Part shown: positions 1 to 8,552 of the stretch, in pieces
Position numbering within the stretch: position 1 is the stretch's first letter
How the letters are laid out: the number at the start of each line of letters is the position of its first letter
DNA from: Holtermannia corniformis
Taxonomy: Eukaryota; Basidiomycota; Tremellomycetes; Holtermanniales
Assembly (NCBI GenBank): GCA_001599935.1
Contig: BCIJ01000015.1
Location: forward strand, 114,917-178,916
Length of the DNA: 64,000 bases
Reading direction: 5' to 3'
Notes under the pieces: model-generated
What the model was told of the DNA's origin: nothing
What the model saw: only the letters and a program-made list of their open reading frames with translations
The model's database searches: none
Program-made: the position numbers and the translations under genes

Positions 1-1
1 C

Positions 2-214
2 GAGTCGGTCTCAAATTCGGTGGACGCTTCAGATCGCGTCAAGTCAATCACGGTCTCGTACTGGCGGGATGAGCAGAGCATCAGAGCTTGGAAGCGCGAC
101 GCCGAGCATCTTGTTGCACAACGTTTGGGACGGAGAGAGTGGTATGAGAGCTACACGACTCGGGTGGCAAAAGTCGAGCGAGAGTACAGCTTCGAGTCGC
201 GAGGTGATGAATGA
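2..214 (+). CDS. Antibiotic biosynthesis monooxygenase (ABM)-fold protein, C-terminal part
   Basis: The reading frame is open from the first bases of the window to a TGA at 212-214, so the 5' part of the gene lies outside. The visible ~70 residues match the C-terminal half of small ABM/YgiN-like alpha-beta barrel proteins. They contain a 'SYW.DE.SIRAWK' strand/helix, then 'H..AQ.LGR..WY.SY.TRVAKVER.Y.F', the usual signature of this family. Members are dimeric small-molecule monooxygenases or stress proteins, often of unknown substrate. The function here is inferred from the family only. It lies tail-to-tail with the P450 gene across 1.56 kb of gene-poor DNA. Confidence 0.75.
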   Translation, partial: ESVSNSVDASDRVKSITVSYWRDEQSIRAWKRDAEHLVAQRLGRREWYESYTTRVAKVEREYSFESRGDE

Positions 215-781
215 ATTGTTGTAGGTTGTTGCAAAGCTTTACAGTGCGCCTCTATTTACTTGCGTGGTTATCGCACCGTACATCGAGCTGCGTACTGGTC
301 AGCCCTTTTGTGAGGCGATAAGCCATGCGTGGGCCTTGCCACCAAGTGTCACCGCGCTGAACTCATCAAAGCTACAGCTTTGCCCGATGCTTCGAAATGA
401 CGGAGGGCTTCGAAGCAGGACTAGCAGATCGTTGTACGACGTGAGATGAACAAATCGTGGAAGCTCCTTCCCCATCGTTAAAAGTACGCTGCCGTGTGAG
501 GGGCGTCGTTGAATCACGACAGGTGCGCTGTAAACCTCGACAGACTACCAGAGCTCAATGTGCGACAGCTTCTCATGCTCTGTTACGGGCCGAAAGTGCC
601 CATCGTCGACGACTGTTGGAGCTGGAAGTACCGACCGTATGCAGATGTTGTCATCGGGGCCTATTGCCAGATGAACACCTTTGCCCAACTTCGAAGCTGT
701 GTGGTCTTCGATTCTGCGCAGGCTAAATAGACCCGATTCTATGCGTTGAGATCGCTTTCCTCACAGTTTGTCTAGCTTGCT

Positions 782-1057
782 ATGGTCACGAATGGGATCA
801 CCACATACGATGCGCCCCCGGCAGGATCTACATGGCAGTCCATCACCGTTAATGATAGCTCGACCAGGGATGACGGGCGGCCGTGGAAGATTGCCTTTGT
901 GACCGAAGCTCAGTATAGAGAGTGGCCAGGGGTCGGCTACAACACCAATGGGCTTGAGACGGTGCGCCGCTGGTTTGTGTTCCCACAGGGAATCCGTCGT
1001 GTCACCATTGCGGAACGAGAAAGTGCTGCGGCATCCGCCGTCCGCTTGTCGTCTTGA
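782..1057 (+). CDS. Unknown small ORF, copy 1 of a duplicated family
   Basis: ATG at 782 opens a 91-residue frame ending at a TGA. I recognise no family. Residues ~15-45 (TWQS...GRPWKIAFVTE) are mirrored by a second copy 725 bp downstream, with 14 of 27 ungapped positions identical. The DNA just upstream of both ATGs is also alike (AGCTTGC-A/T-ATG). It may be one exon of a longer gene, a small lineage-specific protein or a relic. There is no signal peptide and no membrane segment. Whether it is expressed cannot be judged from sequence. Confidence 0.35.
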   Translation: MVTNGITTYDAPPAGSTWQSITVNDSSTRDDGRPWKIAFVTEAQYREWPGVGYNTNGLETVRRWFVFPQGIRRVTIAERESAAASAVRLSS

Positions 1058-1506
1058 GGGAGATTCAGTGTATCGCCAGTTTGGCGCAACATATGATGGC
1101 ATGGCCGCGCGCTGGTGTCTTGAGCTCCCTCAAGGGCCTTGCCAAGGGTCGTTGCATGCGTCCGCGGCGGATCTCGTCATCATATTGCATCAGAAGCCGT
1201 GAGATCGACCCCAAGGCTCAAAGCGACATGAGCACAATACTGAAGAGTGGTGTCACCCTGCCCTTGCGTCGTCTCACAGCGCTGTCCGTGCAAGCGCTCA
1301 AGAGAAGTGTCATCAAGGCCAACTAGTATGCGAACAGTGTTGTTGTGCGCCTACGGCTATGAGCCCCGCGAGCACTCGGAAAGGAGCTCTGGAAGACTGA
1401 CAGACCTGGCGTACACCTTTACGCAGTTTCAAAGATTCGCCTTCGGGTTGGCCCCAAGTTTTACAAATGTGCAATCCACGCGCCACCCAGACTCTTACAG
1501 CTTGCA

Positions 1507-1679
1507 ATGACCACGCGGTACCACGACACAAGGCCCACCTCCCGACAGCTTCTCTTGGCAGAACGTCGGCGTTTGTGCGAGTTCAAAAACGGCTGAGGGA
1601 CGTCCGTGGCGAATCGCCTTTGTAGATGAGGACGGAGGAGCTGCAGCCATGGTGTCGAGCTTTGCACATAGATGCTGAC
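1507..1679 (+). pseudogene. Diverged, frameshifted copy 2 of the small ORF at 782
   Basis: The DNA AGCTTGCAATG..CACG at 1501-1516 matches the start region of copy 1. The homologous protein frame then continues in another register: a 27-residue block with W-Q near its start and GRPWRIAFV near its end aligns without gaps to copy 1. The ATG at 1507 is not in that frame, so the copy looks frameshifted, and it stops at a TGA by 1679. I call it a pseudogene fragment. The alternative is an exon of a spliced gene whose other exons I cannot see. Confidence 0.4.
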
Positions 1680-1778
1680 ATCGTGGTACGCTTGTCTTCT
1701 ATCCTGACGAGTCTGGGCGTTGCCGAGACGTAGCGCGAATCCACAAGCCTCCCTGGTCACGCGTCAGTCCGCTGTCGT

Positions 1779-3971
1779 TCAACATTGCACGAGACACACC
1801 TTGACTGCTAATACGACATCTGCCACGATCCACACTTGATCTCGTCCGTCACGACCGCGCCCATCGGCTCCTTTGGCAGACCGCCAAGCTTCGGGCATCC
1901 GAGTGGCGAGCGGCTGCGCTTCGGGCGCAAGCTCGAGCCTCTGTCGCGGCTGATCAGGTGCGCTCAAGCGCCTCGTAAGATATACCAGCATACTGAGAGC
2001 GACCGTCATGGCGAATGGCTGACCGAGGCACTGAGTAAGTCAGCTGGCCGCCTTGGTCGAGTGTAGGATCCCGCTCACGGTTCGTGGCCCGATATTCCAC
2101 GCCTGGAACAGCAGCTCGTCACGCTCTTTGTGTTCGTCTTCACCCAGCCAGCGGTCGATATTGAATTGATCGGCATCTGAACCCCAGACCAAAGTTGAGC
2201 GTTGCAGCAGAACCGTAGTGACGATGATCGAGGTGTTGCCTGGCATGAAGAGCGGTGGAGAAGAAGGGTCGGAGGAGGGAAGCAGCGTATCGTGGACACT
2301 GCGACGGATACTGTCGGAATCAGCGCCTACTACTGGTCAGTGCACGCAGCAACTGACTTGAGTGGCACGGGCGGAAACAGTCGCAGTACCTCGTTGATGA
2401 ATGCGCGACCTGTCATGGTCAGCATCGACTAGCGAGGACATCGCCACTCACATTGAGGCAAGCGCTTGAGCACTGTGCGATCGAGCCTCCCGTCCATGCC
2501 ACAGGTCTCTAGCACTTCGTTGTGCAGTCGGTCTGCAATCTCCTGATGGAGAGCCAAAGAGTACATGCAAAACGTCAGCAGCGCTGCAGTCTAGAGATGG
2601 CGTCAGTTCTGCCTCACGTTGAGTTCGACGGACCGTATCGCGAGCCGCGAGCAGGATGTTGATGAGCTGATCCTCGATCAGGCGCCGATCTGTGAGCGCT
2701 CAGATAGGTCAAGATGGATGAGAGCGAGCATCTGACCATCCGTTGCGTCAATCAGTCGATCCAGCAATGTGTCGTGCGTAGACGGCCCGCTGCTGCCATC
2801 CACGGACGCATGCCGAGTTCGACGACGTTGCATGCCTCGATCAATCACAGGACCGAAAAAGGCCCGGATCGTCTTCATAGGCTTGGTGAGTGGATTGCCG
2901 GACAGCTCGAACAGTGGCTGATGGCAAGTCAGTCGTGCGAGCAGCAACCGGCACCAACCCAGAGCGTTCCAATCTTGACGCGGCGACCGACCGCTCTCTG
3001 AGCCTCTCGGAACGCGTCGGAGAGTTCAAGACACGCTTGGCGCCAGGGGTCTGTACCTGCATCCCCGCTCTTGTCACCGGCGTTCAGAGCGCCAATGTCC
3101 TCTCCGCACATCCACAAGATGGCCATGTCGAGCGCGAGCTTGCCACATAGAGACTGCACATCGATGGCAGGTTGGGATGGTGCGGGAAGGAGAGAGATGA
3201 AGCGTTCGATTGACGGGCGGAAAGTATCAGGCGAAATGTGCGAGTGGTGGAAGAACGGCCGAGTCATGCTGCGGTGCTGCGGCTTGTCAGATGGTCTAAT
3301 TGAGCGGGCGAGCGCACATACAAACTTCCACCTGAAACAATGTCAGCATCGAGTGCCGAGCCATCGTTAGCGACGAACCGTGCGCCATCAGTATTGAAGA
3401 TACCATCTCCAAAGAGGTCTTCAGCACGATCCTTGAACTTTTTGCCTGCCTCGGCCCGTCAGTAGACTGCGAGATCACGTCAGATCACCGGACCCTTGAC
3501 AAAGTTGTCGAAATCTGTGACCAGAACGTGCCGCGTCACAACTGGGTCTAGTGATATGATCTGCTGGACTTTAGCCCATGGAGCATTCCCGGGCAAGTAG
3601 CGAACCTGATCCTCTCCAAGCACCCTGGTGTTGAAAGTGTTGCCATAACGCCTACTCAGCAGCACAATCATCCGCCCGACTTCCTCCTCGGCACCGCTCT
3701 TGGCCCAGTCGACCAAGACATCGAGGTTCAGCGGCCATCGCCCAGAGACTCTGATGATGGACCTTGCACCATGCCTGCGCGCTATGATACTTTGCTGCCA
3801 TACGGACCAATAGCTCCGTAGTGTGTACAGTGCAGGGAAGGAGAGGATGCAGAGGACGACGAGAGCGATTCGGGGTATTAGCGGCAGCCACGTCGAGCAT
3901 GCAAAGACTAGTAGAGGTGGCGCGAGGAGAGTCTTGGCAAGAGCCGGCAGTAAGAACTGCTGGCCTCGCAT
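1779..3971 (-). CDS. Cytochrome P450, CYP63-like
   Basis: Ten exons (3971-3494, 3445-3379, 3331-3322, 3276-2959, 2917-2737, 2689-2634, 2590-2452, 2409-2358, 2310-2079, 2030-1779) give 594 codons plus stop. The N-terminus has hydrophobic membrane segments (residues ~5-50). The I-helix reads AARDTTAA, the K-helix ExxR is EVLR followed by LFPPVP, and the PERF region is QFNIDRW. The haem loop is NIGPRTCLGQ, with its Cys supplied only after splicing at 2079/2030. WKFHRSMTRPFF near the C-helix and NTFNTRVLGED are typical of CYP63/CYP52-type fungal P450s, which hydroxylate fatty acids, alkanes or xenobiotics in the ER. Exon 3 is only 10 nt. It is divergent from the quinone oxidoreductase, suggesting shared control. 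The substrate is unknown. Confidence 0.93.
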
Positions 3972-4317
3972 CGACGGTTGGACCCAGTTAGACGTTGGCG
4001 AGTTGAGACTGCTTGTGATGGCGCGGGATTGCTAGAGAGTCTAGCACGGCGCGCTACGTGGCCTAGCAATGTTGACCCAAGCTATACCAGCGGCTGCAAC
4101 GAGGTCTACATGCAGGTCCAGACGTACTCATCGCTCGTCGCTGCGGCTCTGCACAGTGCATGCTCAAGAGCGCGCTGTGCGTGAGAATAGCGACTGTCAC
4201 GAACAGGACACTGGGCAGCTCCTAGCACATCGCTAGCACCTTCAGTCGCTAGCTCGCAGACTGCCGAGTGGAGGTCCGCCTAGAGCAGTCGCCGGATACA
4301 AGTTGCTGACGCAGAGA
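3972..4317. promoter_or_regulatory. Shared bidirectional promoter, P450 / quinone oxidoreductase
   Basis: These 346 bp separate the ATG of the minus-strand P450 (3971) from the first in-frame ATG of the plus-strand oxidoreductase (4318). No other gene fits here. I see no canonical TATA box. The shared space suggests the two detoxification-type genes may be co-regulated, which is inference. Confidence 0.5.
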
Positions 4318-5904
4318 ATGTCGGGACGGAGAACAGCGTCGGTCCTCGCACAGGCTATTCGTACTGTACAGCGATCAAGCAGAGCTGGGATATCCCTGCG
4401 TCCAGTCGCGATCCCTCGCGTCAATCCATCACACCCACAGCTTGCGTTTCCTCGCAGTATGACGTCTTCGGCCGTGAAGCAGGAGAAGATGCGGGCCATC
4501 TTGATCAAGGATGGTAAAGTAAGCTCATAGTTGGACTCACGGAGCATGGCGCTGAGCAGGCCAGGGCCCCGCCGACAATTTGTATATCGGCGAAGAAGAG
4601 AAGCCATCGCCCAACAAGGGCGAAGTCTTGGTAAAGGTGAGGTGCCGCGTCATAGTCAGGAGCCAGCTAATGATTCACTAGGTCAAAGTGAGGATCCTTG
4701 TGAAGAATGCGTTTTAAAGCTAACGTGCTGAGGCGTTCGGCCTGAACCGCATGGACATCCTCCAGCGCGAAGGCAAGTACCCGCTCCCACCACAAGCGAG
4801 CAAGACGATCCTCGGCGTCGAGTTCTCCGGGATCGTAACCGAACTCGGTGCTGATGCAGACGGCTACAAAGTCGGCGACGAGGTGTTTGGCTTGGCTTTC
4901 GGTGTCCGTCTACAGCCTGCGCTTGCGATGGGCGCTGATCATTCGGTTTACAGGGCGCCTACGCAGAGTACATTACGAGCGCGACGGGCATGTTACTGCA
5001 CAAGCCGAAAGAGCTGAGCTGGATCCAGGCGGCCGCATTGCCTGAGAACTGGATGACGGGTCCGTGGCATGGTCTGATCGTGCGTTGCGCTGACGTTGAG
5101 TAGCGTACCAGGCGCTCTTCCTCGAGGGCGGTCTCAAAGAGGGTCAGAATGTCTTGATCCACGCGGTGAGCTGCTCACGCTGTGTCCGCCCAGGCATAGC
5201 TCACACACGTAGGGTGCATCCGGCGTAGGGGTCGCGGCGATTCAGCTAGCCCGTGAGTCACCCTACACAGCCACCACCAGCACTCACACCACCTAGTCCA
5301 CGTCGGCGGCGCCGAAAACGTCTTCACAACCTGCGGCACCGACGATAAAGTCGCCTTTCTGCAAAAGCTCGGCGGCGATAAAGTCCACGTCGTCAACTAC
5401 AAGACGCAAAGTGTGTCCCGTTGGGTGCAAGCACAGAGGTACTGACGTGACCCAGACTTTGAAGACGAGATTAAAAGAGTGACCGACGGCGTCGACCTCG
5501 TGGTCGACTTTGTCGGGCCCTCGTACTTTAACCAGAACCTGTCGCTCCTTCGCCGCGACGGGACCATGGTCCTGCTCGCGTTCTTGTCCGGGGTGAAACT
5601 CGACGGCGTCAACATTGGACCACTGCTGTTCAAGCGGTTGACCGTCAAAGGCTCGACGCTGCGCAGTCGCACGGTCGAGTACCAGCAAGAGCTCTTGCAG
5701 CACTTTGAGCGCGACGCGTTGGGCAAAGTCGTCAAGGGGGAGATGAAGATCGAAGTGCACAAAGTCTTTGCGTGGGATCGTGTCCAGCAAGCGCACGAGG
5801 AGATGGAGGCGAACAAGAACAGCGGCAAGGTGGGTCACAGTCTCGTGCTGCCGGTATGCGATTTCTGACTTGGACAGATCGTGTTTGAGATCCCAGGCGC
5901 ATAG
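4318..5904 (+). CDS. PIG3-type NAD(P)H quinone oxidoreductase (zinc-less MDR)
   Basis: Exons 4318-4513, 4560-4636, 4682-4687, 4733-4903, 4954-5059, 5104-5165, 5213-5252, 5297-5410, 5456-5829 and 5878-5904 sum to 390 codons plus stop. The protein has the medium-chain dehydrogenase GroES-like start (EVLVKVKAFGLNRMDILQREG), the GVEFSGIV and VGDEVFGL motifs and the nucleotide-binding loop HAGASGVGVAAIQLA. No zinc-ligand set is visible, as in TP53I3/PIG3 and zeta-crystallin. It reduces quinones with NADPH. About 45 basic/hydroxylated residues precede MRAILI and could be a mitochondrial presequence; ATG 4459 is an alternative start. Exon 3 is a 6 nt microexon encoding Val-Lys, required to restore the family's VKVKAFGLNR. 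Confidence 0.92.
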
Positions 5905-5950
5905 AGATGCATTCGTACATTGTCCGTCGATAGCAATCTTGATCACGAGC

Positions 5951-7208
5951 TCAGCGCCGAGCGCCGAGAGCACCCATCAACTCGCGCCGCATATCGTCTT
6001 GCGTCTTCTTGAGCTGCAGGCCCTGAGCGGACCGGAGCTCGTTGATGACGTCTTTCGTCTTGCCAAAGTAGACTTCGGACAGGAGGTTGCGCATCTTGAT
6101 CCTGCGAGGATCAGGCCGCGGACGGTACAGTGCCGAGGCGCCGACTCACTCCATGTCTTCGACCAGACGCCCCGTGTTGGCGATATGCCCCGCTTGACTC
6201 GTCAGAGGGTAATCGATCTCGGCCTGGGTATGTGCATCAGCCCCGCCCTGGATCATCACTGCCAGCGCCTCACCTGCCTCGTCATGCTCCCGCTGAGGTT
6301 GACGTCGCCGACCGGCTGCTCACCCTCTGCAGCTTTGGCATCCGGGTTGGTGCGCAGGACGAGGATGACGGTCGACGTGAGCTTGTATTTGGCTGAACGG
6401 CCACGCTCGTGAGCTTCAAAGACGTGGAGCGAGTCCCAGGAGCCCGTGAGCGCGTTGTCGGGGTTGAGCGCTGCGAGCGAGAGCGTTAGCGAGCTTGGGT
6501 CACGAGGGCAGAGGTGGTGACGACTGATCAGAGCGATCCAGCCAAGGCGTGGGATCGAGGTAGACCGTCATCACGAGCGGTAATGCACGACCGACGCGTG
6601 ACAAGGCAAACAAGAACACTGAGAGACTGACCCTTCTTCAGCAGCACGACGCCGGCAAACCCTCCATCCTCCAGATCCCATAGGTAGACTGACGACACGC
6701 CGCCTTCATAGTACCTATCGCCGTCGTCAGCCATCGTCCCTGACAGGAAAAGCTAAGCAGGAAGAAGCGAGACGCACATCTCGCGATACGTCTCAAACGC
6801 CTCGTTCATCCCGACCTCCAACTGCCTCAATTTACTCGATGGGACCGTTCCGTCCGCAAGCGGTGGGTCGTATTCGTTACTCCAAGGAGATCTATCATCC
6901 GTCAGTGATCAGCTGCTGGCTCGGTCGCTGCCCGCACCTGAAACTCTCGCCATCGCGATTATAGTCGCAGCAGAGGTATTCCCGACCTCTGCTGCCGTCT
7001 ACCTGGACTTGGAGTGGTTGATCGACGGATCCGAGTAGGTCGTCTGCGTAGTCTGGCAGCAGGTCGCATAGCGTGTTGACGTTTTGTTCGATCTGGGTGG
7101 GGGGGAGTCGACGGAGGAGATCTAGCATTGAGTCGAGGGGGTCTGGCGGGGTCGCGTCAACTGGGTGCTGGTGTAGCAGGGATGATACTGACGGTCTGAT
7201 TCTGCCAT
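5951..7208 (-). CDS. CAP2: F-actin capping protein subunit beta
   Basis: Heterodimeric CapZ caps actin barbed ends at cortical patches. The first coding exon (7208-7193) is only 16 nt and gives MAESD. Splicing to 7142 yields the family's [15 protein letters not shown], then [11 protein letters not shown] and [10 protein letters not shown]. Later junctions restore [24 protein letters not shown] and [10 protein letters not shown], followed by YKLTSTVIL and the C-terminal [13 protein letters not shown]. The stop is at 5951-5953. The order and spacing of these blocks match beta-capping proteins across eukaryotes. The intron around 6500-6640 is longer and I did not fix its acceptor exactly. It lies tail-to-tail with the oxidoreductase (46 bp gap). 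Confidence 0.93.
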
Positions 7209-7453
7209 TGTGGCCTTGTTGATCTGTGGGTTGGGAGCTGCGAGCTGTTGGGTGGATCAGAGTGGACGGGGAGAGGTGCTTGATGCTGGTGATGCGGTCC
7301 GAGCGTGGCCCACGCGTGTCATCTCTGTTCAGTGGCGCTTCAACCCCGCGTCTGCCATACTCTACGCATAGTTCAGATAGCGCAATGCAGATGATGTACA
7401 TGTCCATGCAATGGTACAACCCCTCCGGTCAACTCGCACTCCACCTCGCAGGC

Positions 7454-8324
7454 TCAAAACCGATCAGCCGCCGCCGCTCGCTTCTTGCCCCTCGTTCCCT
7501 CTCCGCCAGCGACAGGGCCCGTGCCAGCCTTGCGCTTTGCCTTTGTTCGTTTCCTGTCCTTGTCTGCTCGACCTGCTGGCGCGGGCACCTCGACCTCGGA
7601 ATCCACTTCCCCAGCGGCGAGGCTGGCTTCCAGCACGCCTTCAAGTAACGCCTCTGCTTCGTCCTCTACCTCCACTTCGGTTGATTCCTGCGCGGCCGCA
7701 CGGAACCGCGTCGACATGCCCACACTATGCTCGTCCTCGTCCTCGTCCGCATCCAGTGCGGCAATCTGCCGTTCACGCACTTGCGCCGCCGGCGTCAACC
7801 TTTGCTTGACGGGGATCGCGTGCGTGATGAAGCGTGCCGCGGCGGCTTTATCGATTGTTTGTTTGCCTGTGTGCGTGCGGGTTAGCGTGCAGTGCGAGAG
7901 TGGGAGTGCAAAGAGCACATACGGGTCTCGGGATCTTCTGCGTGTTTGATCTTTGCGAAATAGCGCTTGACACGATCCTACGCTGGCTCAGTACCTCCTC
8001 GCAGCCTAGTCGTCCCCAGGCGAGACTGACCAGCTCGACTTGCACTCCATGGTCCTCGGCCTTCAACCCCTTCATCTGCATATACACTGCGCCATCAGTC
8101 AGCCACCCCTCGAATCAGCTCAGCTACAGAGCACGCATACCCCAGATCAGATCGTTCACGGCGTACGCGACCAGCACCTCCATCTTGGCGCGCTGGAGCA
8201 CATCCAGAGCCTCGAGCGTCTCATGCCACGGTTTCGCAAAGATGGGTGCGAGCAGCTGTTCGAGGTTTGTAAACGACGCCGAGAGGGAGCTCAGCGTCTC
8301 CTGCGGGTCTGTCTCGTCGTCCAT
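7454..8324 (-). CDS. LRP1: Exosome cofactor LRP1/Rrp47 (C1D family)
   Basis: Four exons (8324-8141, 8086-8031, 7977-7923, 7866-7454) give 235 residues. The Sas10/C1D core contains an N-terminal helical pair, then VYMQMKGLKAEDH and ELDRVKRYFAKIKHAEDP, the signature of C1D/Rrp47 proteins. These stabilise the nuclear exosome nuclease Rrp6 and help 3' processing of rRNA and snoRNA. The last exon is acidic, then Lys/Arg-rich (KRKAG, RGKKRAAA), a likely nuclear/nucleolar signal and RNA-binding tail. The ATG at 8324 was chosen because it precedes the conserved helices. It is divergent from BIG1 with 228 bp between the start codons. Confidence 0.9.
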
Positions 8325-8552
8325 GCTGGTGGATGATCGGGTGAGACGGAGTGGTGTGCTGTTGAAATCTCTGCGGCGGCTGTGGGAAAGTGGAGACAAG
8401 GGGGGTTGGGTGGCGAATACGGCGTCGGCGTTATCTCCATATCTCCGAGTGTGGCACCGGCAGTAACCCCCTTCACGTTGCCCCTGATCCCACCTTTACG
8501 TTGCAGTATAGCTTCAGTGGGAGACGCTGCCTCGCTGTCCTCACCAACCACC

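Larger units (their letters stand above)
215..1778. other. Gene-poor interval between convergent genes
   Basis: No complete gene with family similarity can be built here on either strand. The stretch holds short ORFs only. Two of them (782-1057 and the disrupted copy from 1507) are clearly related to each other and are listed separately. Another short open stretch at about 509-730 has Trp/Cys-containing sequence but no recognisable family. The interval looks like decayed coding DNA rather than a designed promoter, since both flanking genes end here. Confidence 0.5.

Noticed and set aside
5293..5973. 226-codon minus-strand frame over the quinone oxidoreductase
   Set aside because: It is antisense to well-supported exons and lacks any family signature.
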